DNA from: Streptomyces hayashii
GTDB taxonomy: Bacteria; Actinomycetota; Actinomycetes; Streptomycetales; Streptomycetaceae
Direction: 5' to 3'
DNA: 64,000 bases
Assembly (NCBI RefSeq): GCF_024539815.1
Contig: NZ_JAHHIU010000093.1
Coordinates: 1-64,000 of the forward strand
Shown here: positions 36,229 through 46,971 of the stretch, one piece after another
How positions within the stretch are numbered: the stretch's first letter is position 1
How the letters are laid out: every line of letters begins with the position of its first letter
The notes under the pieces: model-generated
What the model saw: only the letters and a program-made list of their open reading frames with translations
The model's database searches: none
Told to the model about the DNA's origin: nothing
Made by a program: the position numbers and the translations under genes

Positions 36229-38025
36229 TTACTTCTTGGGGTTCTTCAGGCCGAGGTTGACGAAGTCGTACTGACCGCTGTAGCCGTCGGTCGTGTAGAC
36301 GTTCGCCAGGTTGTCCGAGCGCCAGTTGATGAACTTCTCGAAGGTGAAGGGCAGGTAGTACGCGCCCTCCATCACCTTGTGGTTGATCTCCGTGGCGATC
36401 TTGGTCTTGCCGGAGTCGTCCAGCGTGGTGACGTACGAGTCGAACAGGCCGTCGATGGCCTTGTCCTTGATGAGCGCGTAGTTGTTGTTACCGCTCTGCT
36501 GGATGTACTTGCTGTCCCACAGCGGCAGACCGAAGCCCTGCACGGACGGGAAGTCCGGGCCCCAGCCCATGATGATGATGCCGTAGCCCTTCTTCGCGAC
36601 GTTCGAAGGGCTGCCGATGATGCCGGTGGTCTGCGAGCCGTCGAACTGGTCGATCTCGGCGGTGATGCCGATCTTCTTCAGCGACGCCTGCAGGGACTGG
36701 GCCGTGGCCACCTCGACGGGCTTGTTGTTGCGCACCGCGATGGTGGTCTTGAAGCCGTTCGGCTGACCGCAGGCCTTGAGGGCCTCCTTGGCCTTGGCCG
36801 CGTTGCCGTTCTTGTCCGCGCCGGCCAGCTGGTACGGGTCGTACTTCTGGCCCTCGGCGCCCGCGACGGACGGCGGCAGCATGTTGGTGCCGATGTCGCC
36901 ACCGGCGATCGGGCCGCCACGGGCGGTCTGCAGCGACACGTGGTCGGCGCCGAGGATGACGGCCTTGCGGCAGTTGATGTTGTCGAACGGCTTCACGCTC
37001 TGCGGGAAGACCGCGTAACGGATGTAGCCGGAGACCGGGTTGTCCAGGTTGGCCTTGTGCTGCTTCAGGGCGGTGGTGCGGCCCTGCGGCGACATGCCGG
37101 TCTGGGTGAGGTCCAGGTCCAGGTCACCGTTGAGCAGACGCTGGTCGAGCTGGTTGGCGTCCGAGAAGAACTTGACGGTGATCTTGTCCGGGTAGGCCTT
37201 GCGGACCGGGTCCGAGGCCTGCTTCCAGGACGTGTTGCGCACCAGCGACAGGTCCTTGCCCGGGCTGTAGGACTCGAACTTGTACGGACCCGAGGAGAAC
37301 GGGTGCAGCTGGTACTTGGCCTTGGTGTCCATGTCCTGACGGACCGGGGAGGCCGAGATCAGGGCCAGCATCTCCTGGAAGTCGGAGTTGGCCTGCGGGA
37401 GCTTGAAGACGATGGTCTTGTCGTCCGGCGTCTCGATGGCCTTCAGGCCCAGCTTGTCCGCGGACGTGTCCTTGTAGGGGCCCTTGTACTCGCCCTTGGG
37501 GTCGAGCACGTCCTTCAGGTACGTCGGACCGCCGGACAGCACGTCCTGCGCCCACACGCGCTCGATGCCGTACTTGACGTCCTTGGAGGTGATCGGCTTG
37601 CCGTCCTCCCACGTGACGCCGTCGCGCAGCGTGTACGTGTAGGTCTTGCCGTCGTCCGAGACCTTGGCGAGACCGGTCGCGAGGTCGGGGGTCAGCTCGG
37701 CGCCGGCCTTGCCCGGCTCCGTCTTGTTCGTGACGAGCTGGCGGCTGTAGTAGCGGGCGAAGTTCCACATCATGCCGTAGTAACCGCGCGTGGTGTCCCA
37801 CGAGTCGGCGTCCTGGGCGCTGCCGAACTTCAGCGTGCCGCCCTTCTTGGCGGCGGAGGCCTGGGCGACCTTGTTGTTCGCGGCGTCGAAGCCGGCGGCG
37901 CCGGTGCTTGAGCCCTTGTCGTCGTCTCCGCCACCGCCGCACGCCGCCGTGGTCAGCAGCGCGGCGACCGCGGCGGCAGCGGCAAGTGCCTGCTTCCGCC
38001 GCCCTGAGGTGCGTTGGGTAGTCAC
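36229..38025 (-). CDS. oppA: Peptide ABC importer substrate-binding lipoprotein (OppA/DppA type)
   Basis: The 598-residue protein has a lipoprotein signal ending LLTTAACGGGG, a Gly/Asp/Ser linker, then an SBP family 5 fold: TPDLATGLAKVSDDGKTYTYTLRDGVTWEDGKPITSKDVKYGIERVW and the closing LPFTFEKFINWRSDNLANVYT. It captures peptides outside the membrane and delivers them to the B/C pore. GTG at 38025 has GGAGGAT upstream. It lies between oppC and oppB, with ~90-140 base gaps on each side. Confidence 0.95.
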   Translation of the reverse strand: MTTQRTSGRRKQALAAAAAVAALLTTAACGGGGDDDKGSSTGAAGFDAANNKVAQASAAKKGGTLKFGSAQDADSWDTTRGYYGMMWNFARYYSRQLVTNKTEPGKAGAELTPDLATGLAKVSDDGKTYTYTLRDGVTWEDGKPITSKDVKYGIERVWAQDVLSGGPTYLKDVLDPKGEYKGPYKDTSADKLGLKAIETPDDKTIVFKLPQANSDFQEMLALISASPVRQDMDTKAKYQLHPFSSGPYKFESYSPGKDLSLVRNTSWKQASDPVRKAYPDKITVKFFSDANQLDQRLLNGDLDLDLTQTGMSPQGRTTALKQHKANLDNPVSGYIRYAVFPQSVKPFDNINCRKAVILGADHVSLQTARGGPIAGGDIGTNMLPPSVAGAEGQKYDPYQLAGADKNGNAAKAKEALKACGQPNGFKTTIAVRNNKPVEVATAQSLQASLKKIGITAEIDQFDGSQTTGIIGSPSNVAKKGYGIIIMGWGPDFPSVQGFGLPLWDSKYIQQSGNNNYALIKDKAIDGLFDSYVTTLDDSGKTKIATEINHKVMEGAYYLPFTFEKFINWRSDNLANVYTTDGYSGQYDFVNLGLKNPKK

Positions 38026-38116
38026 GATCTCGGATCCTCCGGATAGATGAGAGCCCCCGTGTGAAGGTCACGGGACGGTTGGGGTGCCGCGTTCGGCGGT
38101 GCCGCTGTTCGGTGGT

Positions 38117-39124
38117 TCAGCGGGATGCCTTCGGGTCCAGCGCGTCCCGGACGCCGTCGCCGAAGAGGTTGAAGGCCAGCACGGTGATGAAGATCGCCAA
38201 ACCCGGGACCACCATGTACATGGGGTCCGACTCGTAGTAGTCGATCGCGCTCGAAAGCATCTGTCCCCATGAGGCGGTGGGCGGCTTGACGCCGACGCCC
38301 AGGAAGCTCAGCGCCGCCTCGGTGAGGATGTTGGTGGGGATCATCATCGTCGTGTAGACGACGATCGGGGCGACCAGGTTGGGCAGGAGTTCCTTGAACA
38401 GGATGTACAGCCGGCCGGCGCCGAGGGATCGTGCGGCCTCGACGTACTCGCGCTCACGCAGCGAGAGCGTCTGGCCGCGCACCACGCGTCCGATGTAGGG
38501 CCAGCCGAAGAAGCCGATGACCAGGATCATGACGAAGACGCGCACGCTCGAACCGGTCAGGCCGAGCATCTCGTTGGGCATGACGGAGACCAGGGCGATG
38601 ATGAAGAGCAGCTGCGGGAAGGCGAGCAGGCCGTCCATCACGCGGCTGATCAGGGAGTCGATCCAGCCGCCGAAGAAGCCGGCGAGGATGCCGAGCACCG
38701 TTCCGAGGATCACGGCCACGACGGCGGACAGGAAGCCGACCAGCAGGGAGATCCGGGCCCCGTAGAGGATGCGGGCGAAGATGTCGCGACCGTTGACCGG
38801 CTCGACGCCGAGCAGGTGGTCGCCGCTCACGCCGCCCAACGAGCCCGTGGGCGTGCCGAAGAGCGGGTCGATGAGGTTCTCGTGGTACTCGTTCGGGTCC
38901 TGCCCGAGGAGGCTCGTGATGACCGGCGCGAGGAGCGCGACCGCCACGAGGAGGAGCACCACGATTCCGCCCGTGAGGGCGAGCTTGTCCCGCTTGAGGC
39001 GCTCCCAGGCGATCCGGCCCAGGGAACGGCCCTGAACGGCCTTGGCGTCGCCGGCGGCGACCGCCGCTTCCTCGGCCGCGCTCGGGGCCGCTTCCGCGGT
39101 CGGCTCGTGCAATGGTGCCGTCAT
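38117..39124 (-). CDS. oppC: Peptide ABC importer permease (OppC/DppC type)
   Basis: The 335-residue protein has an Ala/Glu-rich cytoplasmic head, an OppC N-terminal block (GRIAWERLKRDKLALTGGIVVLLLVAVALLAPVI), an outer segment, five further helices and the EAA loop LREREYVEAARSLGAGRLYILFKELLPN. It is the promoter-proximal gene of the C-A-B-D-F operon, with GAGAGGGG upstream of the ATG at 39124. Confidence 0.94.
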   Translation of the reverse strand: MTAPLHEPTAEAAPSAAEEAAVAAGDAKAVQGRSLGRIAWERLKRDKLALTGGIVVLLLVAVALLAPVITSLLGQDPNEYHENLIDPLFGTPTGSLGGVSGDHLLGVEPVNGRDIFARILYGARISLLVGFLSAVVAVILGTVLGILAGFFGGWIDSLISRVMDGLLAFPQLLFIIALVSVMPNEMLGLTGSSVRVFVMILVIGFFGWPYIGRVVRGQTLSLREREYVEAARSLGAGRLYILFKELLPNLVAPIVVYTTMMIPTNILTEAALSFLGVGVKPPTASWGQMLSSAIDYYESDPMYMVVPGLAIFITVLAFNLFGDGVRDALDPKASR

Positions 39125-39436
39125 CTGGCAGGGACCCCTCTCAACCGGCGGTAGCCGGCCCGCACTTGCCGCTGTAGCGGCGTGATCAGTCCGTAATACG
39201 CAGGGGATAAGTCCCCTGGAGCGGGAGTCTTCAACGCTTTGGCGATCTGTTGCCAGACTTGGCAGTGAATGGATGCGTAAACGTGATGCGGGTAGAGGGG
39301 TTCCGTTATCCGGACGGCGGGTAACGCCCCCCGGACGGGGACTTATCCGGACACATTGGGCGCGCCTATCCCATATCGCCGTTATCTACGCGCGAAGAAG
39401 TCCGACTCCTGCAACGCGACAGGAGCGACGAATGAG
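39125..39436 (-). promoter_or_regulatory. Long leader/promoter region of the opp operon
   Basis: This ~310-base stretch without a gene contains several structured elements: a hairpin CAGGGGA/TCCCCTG at 39201-39218 (7-base stem), a palindrome TGCCA-N4-TGGCA at 39251-39264, and two direct copies of TTATCCGGAC at 39306-39315 and 39343-39352. The far end reaches the SseB gene stop. These could bind regulators or shape the opp transcript leader. I cannot place the promoter with confidence. Confidence 0.5.
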
Positions 39437-40228
39437 TCAGTAGCGTCCGGTGGGCGGGAATCCGTAGCCGCCCGCGGGAGCCTGTGCGGGGGCGGCGTGC
39501 GCCTCGCGGTCGTAGAAGGGCCGCGCGTTGGCGCGCATCCACATCACGACGGGGTCGTACTCGTCGGTCATGGCGACCGTGGAGACCGGCAGCCCGTCCG
39601 GCACCGCGCCGATGGACTGCTGCATCATCGCCCGGACGGCGTCCACGGCCGGCGGCGAGGTCTCGTAGACGTCCAGCCCGAGGGCCAGGTAGGGCGCGCC
39701 CAGCGCCGGCTGCACCCAGGCCCGGCGCAACGCGCGGACCACCGGGGTGCGATGGGCGTTCTGCGCGAGGAGGGCGTAGAACTGCGGGATCTCGATGCCG
39801 GGCTCGGACAGCCGCAGCGGGCCGGCGGGCTGGCGCTCCAGGCCGGTGGCGATACGGCGCAGATCCAGCCAGGGGATGCCCATGCCGCCGCCGGGGGCGT
39901 GCGGGTTCAGCCAGAGGCCGTAGTGGTCGGGGTAGAGCGTGCGGGCCGCGTCCAGTCCGTCGATGACCTCGTACGATCTGTTCCAGCCGCTGGCGCTGAG
40001 CTCCTGGGCGGAGGTCACGCACGGCGCGTAGCCGTGGCCGTCGACCTCCATGTTCCCGTACTGCGCGTCCGGGGAGCCGGCCTGGCCGTGCCACAGCAGC
40101 ATCCAGACCTGGCCGGAGGACGGGGTCGCGAGCGCGCGCAGGAGCGCCTCGTAGGCGTCGTAGCGCCCGGGCGTGACCTGGCGCAGCATGTGCTCGACCT
40201 GACCGGTCGCGATGCCGCTCGCGCTCAC
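39437..40228 (-). CDS. SseB-domain protein (paralogue 1)
   Basis: The 263-residue soluble protein has an N-terminal SseB-like region (VTPGRYDAYEALLRALATPSSGQVWMLLWHG, then CVTSAQELSASGWNR) and an SseB C-terminal domain ending WMRANARPFYDRE. A Pro/Ala/Gly-rich tail follows. SseB overexpression raises serine-sensitivity in E. coli; the molecular role is unknown. It shares its C-terminal pattern with the next gene (WMRERVRPFYTR). Both lie close to the serine/glycine genes, an intriguing but unproven link. GTG at 40228 has AAGGGGCGG upstream. Confidence 0.82.
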   Translation of the reverse strand: MSASGIATGQVEHMLRQVTPGRYDAYEALLRALATPSSGQVWMLLWHGQAGSPDAQYGNMEVDGHGYAPCVTSAQELSASGWNRSYEVIDGLDAARTLYPDHYGLWLNPHAPGGGMGIPWLDLRRIATGLERQPAGPLRLSEPGIEIPQFYALLAQNAHRTPVVRALRRAWVQPALGAPYLALGLDVYETSPPAVDAVRAMMQQSIGAVPDGLPVSTVAMTDEYDPVVMWMRANARPFYDREAHAAPAQAPAGGYGFPPTGRY

Positions 40229-40339
40229 CTGTACCGCCCCTTCTTCTGTGTTGCCCCGCGTCGGGGTCCAGCTTAAGCGTCCAAGGGGTCGGGGGGCGTG
40301 GCTCGTTGGCGGGCGCGGTTCGTTTGTGACCGGGCGGCC

Positions 40340-40360
40340 CCGCGGGCGTGCCGCCCGCGG
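40340..40360 (-). terminator. Possible hairpin between the SseB genes
   Basis: CCGCGGGC at 40340-40347 pairs with GCCCGCGG at 40353-40360 across a 5-base loop. It is downstream of the second SseB gene on the minus strand. The surroundings are very G+C rich, so this is weak evidence. Confidence 0.35.
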
Positions 40361-40418
40361 ACGCGGTCCCGGACCGCCGGAGCCGCCGCCGCCGGGCCCG
40401 CCGCCCCTCGCGGGTCCG

Positions 40419-41213
40419 CTAGTGCAGCCGCGTGTAGAAGGGGCGCACCCTTTCCCTCATCCACTCCCCCACCGGGTCCTGGGCCACGTCCAGCAGCACC
40501 AGGTTGACGGGCCAGGGCGACGACGTCCTGCCCAGCGCCCTGCCCAGGGCCTCCAGCGGCAGGGCGCGCAGGTCGCCCTCCCACTGGGAGAGCTCCACGC
40601 CCACGAACATCACCGGGTCCGCCGTCTCGATCACGGCCAGGCAGCGGCGGGCGGTGCGGACCACGCCGACCGCCTCGAACTCGGCGGAGGCCGCGGCCAG
40701 GAAGTCGACGGGGTCGTCCTGCCAGTCCGGCTCGTACAGGCGGACCCGGCCGCCGCTCGCCGGACCGTCCAGCGCGGTGCGGCCCGCCCGGCACAGCTCG
40801 GCCACGGCCGGCGGAGGGAGCGGGACGCCGACCACGCCGTCCGGGTTGACCAGGATGCCGACCTGCGGGGGCAGCCCGCGGGCGAACTCCACGGCCGGTG
40901 CGATCGTGTACGACATGTGCGCGCCGGCGACCTGGCGGAACTGCTCCTCGGAGCTGAAGACCGGCACGTACACCTGGCCGTCGAGCTCCAGCGTGGGCAG
41001 GTCCAGAGGGCCGCTGTGCGGGCCGCCGCCGCCGGGCAGCGGCACCCAGACGAAGCTGCGGCCGAGCACCTCCACGATCCGGCCGCCGGCTTCCGGCATG
41101 CCGAGGGAGACGGAGAGCACCTCCTCCAGCTCGTTGCCGGGCCATCCGCCGTGCGAATGGGGGTGTGCCTGCGCCGGGAAATCCGTCGGGAAGTCCGCCG
41201 GGGGGAAGTCCAT
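40419..41213 (-). CDS. SseB-domain protein (paralogue 2)
   Basis: The 264-residue protein starts with a Pro/His-rich segment and then has both SseB modules: N-terminal (NELEEVLSVSLGMPEAGGRIVEVLGRSFVWVPLPG, VPVFSSEEQFRQVAG, LPPQVGILVNPDG) and C-terminal (EFEAVGVVRTARRCLAVIETADPVMFVGVEL, ending GEWMRERVRPFYTRLH). This is the more complete SseB relative of the pair. It is probably cytosolic. The ATG at 41213 begins just after the P-loop kinase stop region on the same strand. Confidence 0.85.
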   Translation of the reverse strand: MDFPPADFPTDFPAQAHPHSHGGWPGNELEEVLSVSLGMPEAGGRIVEVLGRSFVWVPLPGGGGPHSGPLDLPTLELDGQVYVPVFSSEEQFRQVAGAHMSYTIAPAVEFARGLPPQVGILVNPDGVVGVPLPPPAVAELCRAGRTALDGPASGGRVRLYEPDWQDDPVDFLAAASAEFEAVGVVRTARRCLAVIETADPVMFVGVELSQWEGDLRALPLEALGRALGRTSSPWPVNLVLLDVAQDPVGEWMRERVRPFYTRLH

Positions 41214-41260
41214 CTGCCTACCGCCTGCTGAGAACCGCTCACGCTGCTGTGTCTGAAAGG

Positions 41261-41971
41261 CTAGCGGGTGCCGAGAGGGTCGGTCCGGCCCGTGAAGCCG
41301 ATTCGCCGCAGGACGTCGGCCGCGGACCGGTCGAGGAGGACCGCCGCGCCGCATCCGTCGGGCAGTCGCCCCTTCTCCACCGAGCGCAGCAGCCGGGCCG
41401 CCGCACGGCGGTGCCGCAGGAAGGCGTAGCGCGAGACGCCCCGGCCGCGCTCGCGCTGCCCCTCCCTCGCCGTCTCCGCGCCGACGTCGAGGAGGATCAG
41501 ATGGAGCGTGCCGCCGCGGCGGCGGGCCGCGCGGCCCAGCCAGTCGCGGACCCAGGTCTGCGTGCCGCAGTCGTGCACGACGACGCCCTCGCCGCCGCGC
41601 AGGGCCCGGCGCAGTCCGGCGTAGTGGGAGAGCCGCACGAGGGGGCGGTAGAGGGCGTAGGGCAGGAAGCGGGGCATGCGGGCGTCCCAGCGGTCGCGGG
41701 TGTCCTGCGAGTCGACGCGGACGCCGCCCACGGTCCGCCGCATCAGCGTGGACTTGCCGCTGCCGGGCAGGCCCGTCACCACGACCAGGTCACGGGGTCC
41801 GAAGAGCAGGCCGTGCGGGCTGTGGCCGGCTCGTTCGCGCAGGTCGCGAACGACGGGCGCGGGCTGCGGACCGCACGCCTGCCGGGCCCGGGGGCCGGAC
41901 TGGGCGGGCAGTGCGACCCCCGCGCCGGTCGCGAACGCCGTGGTCCTCGCCGTGCTCGTCGTCCTGTTCAC
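41261..41971 (-). CDS. P-loop ATP-binding kinase-like protein
   Basis: The 236-residue protein has a Walker A VVVTGLPGSGKST at about 64-74, a DSQDTRDRWDARM segment like the acceptor region of zeta-toxin/AAA kinases, and VVHDCGTQTWVRDWL. The remainder is Arg-rich. It probably phosphorylates a small molecule or nucleotide; substrate unknown. GTG at 41971 has AGGGGAGG upstream. It is divergent from the riboswitch-controlled gcv operon, with which it shares the intergenic space. Confidence 0.75.
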   Translation of the reverse strand: MNRTTSTARTTAFATGAGVALPAQSGPRARQACGPQPAPVVRDLRERAGHSPHGLLFGPRDLVVVTGLPGSGKSTLMRRTVGGVRVDSQDTRDRWDARMPRFLPYALYRPLVRLSHYAGLRRALRGGEGVVVHDCGTQTWVRDWLGRAARRRGGTLHLILLDVGAETAREGQRERGRGVSRYAFLRHRRAAARLLRSVEKGRLPDGCGAAVLLDRSAADVLRRIGFTGRTDPLGTR

Positions 41972-42154
41972 CGTGATCGGCCTCCCCTGGGGTCAGGTGT
42001 TCCTCATCCCCGCCAAGCGTAAAGAGAAGGTAATGCGCGGCGCCTCGCGTTTTCGTGCGCGTACCGACACAGGCCGGTTACAGATACGGCCCTGCCGCGA
42101 TCGGGGCGAGCCGTGCGATGATGGCCGCGCCAACTGCATACCGGCCGTTTGAAT

Positions 42155-42348
42155 CCGCGCGGGAGAGTCCTCAGCAGCAGCTTCGCTGGGGCGCCGAAGG
42201 AGCAAGTCCCTCCCTTGAATCTCTCAGGCCCCGTTACCGCGCGGGCGAGGCACATCTGAAAAGCGGGTCGCCCACGGGCGGCTCCACCCACGGTGCAAGT
42301 CACGATCTTCGCGATCATGGCGAACCTCTCAGGTTCCGATGACAGATG
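42155..42348 (+). promoter_or_regulatory. Tandem glycine riboswitch
   Basis: Two glycine aptamers lie in series upstream of gcvT. Aptamer 1 is closed by a P1 stem CCGCGCGG (42155-42162 with 42237-42244) and holds the conserved GGGAGAGTCC and CTTGAATCTCTCAGG stretches. After a short linker, aptamer 2 is closed by CATCTG (42253-42258) with CAGATG (42343-42348) and contains the very conserved CGAACCTCTCAGGTTCCGATGACAGA. The known role is to turn on glycine-cleavage genes when glycine is high. The gcvT ribosome site (GGGAGA near 42411) lies about 60 bases further on; I could not assign the expression platform. Confidence 0.95.
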
Positions 42349-42427
42349 GGGAGGAACGACCTCGCCATCCCCCACGCCCGGATCCGCTCGCGCGGGGGAC
42401 CCCATTGCCCTGGGAGACGACCGACCG

Positions 42428-43555
<1,128 letters not shown>

Positions 43556-43582
43556 ACACCGGGCGCGTCCCCGCGCCCCCAT

Positions 43583-43627
43583 GCGTGAGACTGCGACGCG
43601 TGACACAGCGACGCGTGAGACTGCGCA
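43583..43627. repeat. Three 15-bp tandem repeats between gcvT and gcvH
   Basis: Units GCGTGAGACTGCGAC (43583-43597), GCGTGACACAGCGAC (43598-43612) and GCGTGAGACTGCGCA (43613-43627) follow head to tail, with 2 mismatches in the middle copy. Confidence 0.85.
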
Positions 43628-43703
43628 CATTCTCGCTGCTCACGCGCGTCCTCAGCCGTCCCCCCTTCATCAGCACTCCCCCGCGTACAGGAGAATTCAG
43701 GCC

Positions 43704-44081
43704 ATGAGCAACCCCCAGCAGCTGCGCTACAGCAAGGAGCACGAGTGGCTGTCGGTCGTCGAGGACGGCGTCTCGACGGTCGGCATCACGGAGCACGCGG
43801 CCAACGCGCTCGGCGACGTGGTCTTCGTCCAGCTCCCGGAGGTCGGCGACGCGGTGACCGCGGGCGAGTCCTGCGGCGAACTGGAGTCCACGAAGTCGGT
43901 CAGCGAGCTGTACGCCCCGGTCACCGGTGAGATCACCGAGGTCAACCAGGACGTCGTCGACGACCCGGCGCTGGTGAACACCGCCCCCTTCGAGGGCGGG
44001 TGGCTGTTCAAGGTACGCGTCACGGACGAGCCGGGCGACCTGCTCACCGCCGACGAGTACACCGCCTACACCGCCGGCTGA
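43704..44081 (+). CDS. gcvH: Glycine cleavage H protein
   Basis: The 125-residue protein is a biotinyl/lipoyl fold: RYSKEHEWL at the start, GITEHAANALGDVVFVQLPEVGD, and the lipoylated Lys in ESTKSVSELYAPV (K64). It shuttles the aminomethyl group among P, T and L proteins. A good AGGAG ribosome site lies before the ATG at 43704; an in-frame ATG at 43581 would add 41 unlikely residues. It is followed 14 bases later by glyA. Confidence 0.97.
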   Translation: MSNPQQLRYSKEHEWLSVVEDGVSTVGITEHAANALGDVVFVQLPEVGDAVTAGESCGELESTKSVSELYAPVTGEITEVNQDVVDDPALVNTAPFEGGWLFKVRVTDEPGDLLTADEYTAYTAG

Positions 44082-44095
44082 GGAGTCGCAGACGT

Positions 44096-45379
44096 ATGTC
44101 CGTCCTGAACACGCCCCTGCACGAGCTCGACCCGGAGATCGCCGCCGCGGTCGACGCCGAGCTGAACCGCCAGCAGTCCACGCTAGAGATGATCGCCTCG
44201 GAGAACTTCGCTCCGCTCGCCGTCATGGAGGCGCAGGGCTCGGTCCTGACCAACAAGTACGCCGAGGGCTACCCCGGCCGCCGCTACTACGGCGGTTGCG
44301 AGCACGTCGACGTCGCCGAGCAGATCGCGATCGACCGGATCAAGGAGCTGTTCGGCGCCGAGTACGCCAACGTGCAGCCGCACTCCGGCGCGTCCGCGAA
44401 CCAGGCGGCCCTGTTCGCCCTCGCCCAGCCGGGGGACACCATCCTCGGCCTGGACCTGGCGCACGGCGGCCACCTGACCCACGGGATGCGGCTGAACTTC
44501 TCGGGCAAGCAGTTCGACGTGGTCGCCTACCACGTGGACTCCGCGACCGGGCTGGTCGACATGGCCGAGGTCGAGAAGCTCGCCAGGGAGCACCGCCCCA
44601 AGGTGATCATCGCGGGCTGGTCGGCGTACCCGAGGCAGCTGGACTTCGCCGAGTTCCGCCGGATCGCCGACGAGGTCGAGGCGTACCTGTGGGTGGACAT
44701 GGCGCACTTCGCGGGCCTGGTCGCGGCGGGTCTGCACCCGAACCCGGTCGAGCACGCCGACGTCGTCACCTCCACCACCCACAAGACGCTGGGCGGCCCC
44801 CGGGGCGGTGTCATCCTCGCGAAGAAGGAGTTCGCGAAGAAGCTGAACTCGTCCGTCTTCCCGGGTTTCCAGGGCGGCCCGCTGGAGCACGTGATCGCCG
44901 CCAAGGCGGTCTCCTTCAAGGTCGCGGCCTCGGAGGACTTCAAGGAGCGCCAGCGCCGTACAGTGGACGGTGCGCGGATCCTCGCCGAGCGTCTGACGGC
45001 CGACGACACGCGCACGGCGGGCGTGAACGTCCTGTCCGGCGGCACGGACGTCCATCTGATCCTGGTCGACCTGCGCGAGTCGGAGCTCGACGGGCAGCAG
45101 GCCGAGGACCGTCTCCACGAGGTCGGCATCACGGTCAACCGCAACGCGGTCCCGAACGACCCCCGGCCTCCGATGGTCACCTCGGGACTGCGGATCGGCA
45201 CGCCGGCCCTCGCGACCCGCGGCTTCACCGCCGAGGACTTCGCGGAGGTCGCGGACGTGATCGCGCGGACGCTGACGGCGCCCTCGCCCTTCGCGGAGGC
45301 CGACCGGGCGGAGCTGAAGGCCCGGGTCGCCGCCCTGGCCGACAAGCACCCGCTCTACCCCGGCCTGAACAAGTCCTGA
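44096..45379 (+). CDS. glyA: Serine hydroxymethyltransferase
   Basis: The 427-residue PLP enzyme has MIASENFAP, YAEGYPGRRYYGGCEHVD and the PLP Lys in TSTTHKTLGGPRGG (K230). It interconverts serine and glycine with tetrahydrofolate. Placed between gcvH and sdaA, it links glycine cleavage (source of methylene-THF and consumer of glycine) to serine removal. A GAGGAG-like site (GGCTGAGGAG) precedes ATG 44096. Its stop region runs into a 22-base direct repeat. Confidence 0.97.
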   Translation: MSVLNTPLHELDPEIAAAVDAELNRQQSTLEMIASENFAPLAVMEAQGSVLTNKYAEGYPGRRYYGGCEHVDVAEQIAIDRIKELFGAEYANVQPHSGASANQAALFALAQPGDTILGLDLAHGGHLTHGMRLNFSGKQFDVVAYHVDSATGLVDMAEVEKLAREHRPKVIIAGWSAYPRQLDFAEFRRIADEVEAYLWVDMAHFAGLVAAGLHPNPVEHADVVTSTTHKTLGGPRGGVILAKKEFAKKLNSSVFPGFQGGPLEHVIAAKAVSFKVAASEDFKERQRRTVDGARILAERLTADDTRTAGVNVLSGGTDVHLILVDLRESELDGQQAEDRLHEVGITVNRNAVPNDPRPPMVTSGLRIGTPALATRGFTAEDFAEVADVIARTLTAPSPFAEADRAELKARVAALADKHPLYPGLNKS

Positions 45380-45420
45380 ACCAGTCCTGATCAGGCCCCG
45401 AACCAGTCCTGATCAGGCCC
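45378..45420. repeat. 22-bp-period direct repeat with palindromic core at the glyA stop
   Basis: GAACCAGTCCTGATCAGGCCC occurs at 45378-45398 and again at 45400-45420. Each copy carries the perfect 10-base palindrome CCTGATCAGG, and the AGTCCTGA motif also appears once more across the glyA stop codon. Confidence 0.85.
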
Positions 45421-45437
45421 TGAACACGCAAGTCCCC

Positions 45438-45507
45438 GGTGGGGCGCCCGTCCCGCGCGAACCGGCGTCCGGCCTCCGGCATCCGTTCCGGGTGCGGGCG
45501 CCCCACC
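45438..45507 (+). promoter_or_regulatory. Long inverted repeat in the sdaA leader
   Basis: GGTGGGGCGCCCG at 45438-45450 is the exact reverse complement of CGGGCGCCCCACC at 45495-45507. The 44-base interior contains further short GCC/GGC pairs. It ends only about 22 bases before the sdaA start codon, close to its GAGGAG ribosome site. It may be an attenuating or translation-controlling structure, or a terminator for glyA. Confidence 0.6.
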
Positions 45508-45529
45508 ACCCCCGTCTTGAGGAGTACCC

Positions 45530-46897
<1,368 letters not shown>

Positions 46898-46903
46898 GGA
46901 AAT

Positions 46904-46948
46904 AGGCCCTGACCAGCGTGTTCTTATCTTTCAGCGCTGTCAGGGCCT
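46904..46948 (+). terminator. Hairpin terminator of the gcv-glyA-sdaA unit
   Basis: AGGCCCTGACCAGCG at 46904-46918 pairs with CGCTGTCAGGGCCT at 46935-46948 (one bulged base), right after the sdaA stop. The loop is T-rich. Confidence 0.75.
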
Positions 46949-46971
46949 TCCTCGTGGTGGCGGAGGCCCTC

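Noticed and set aside
43581..43703. In-frame ATG that would extend GcvH by 41 residues across the 15-bp repeats
   Set aside because: The normal GcvH start at 43704 has a good AGGAG site and matches family length; the extension is repetitive and unlike GcvH.
46918..46971. GTG-started longer version of the small frame after sdaA, containing a TTA codon
   Set aside because: It begins inside the terminator hairpin and has no ribosome site, so I do not count it as a second TTA gene.
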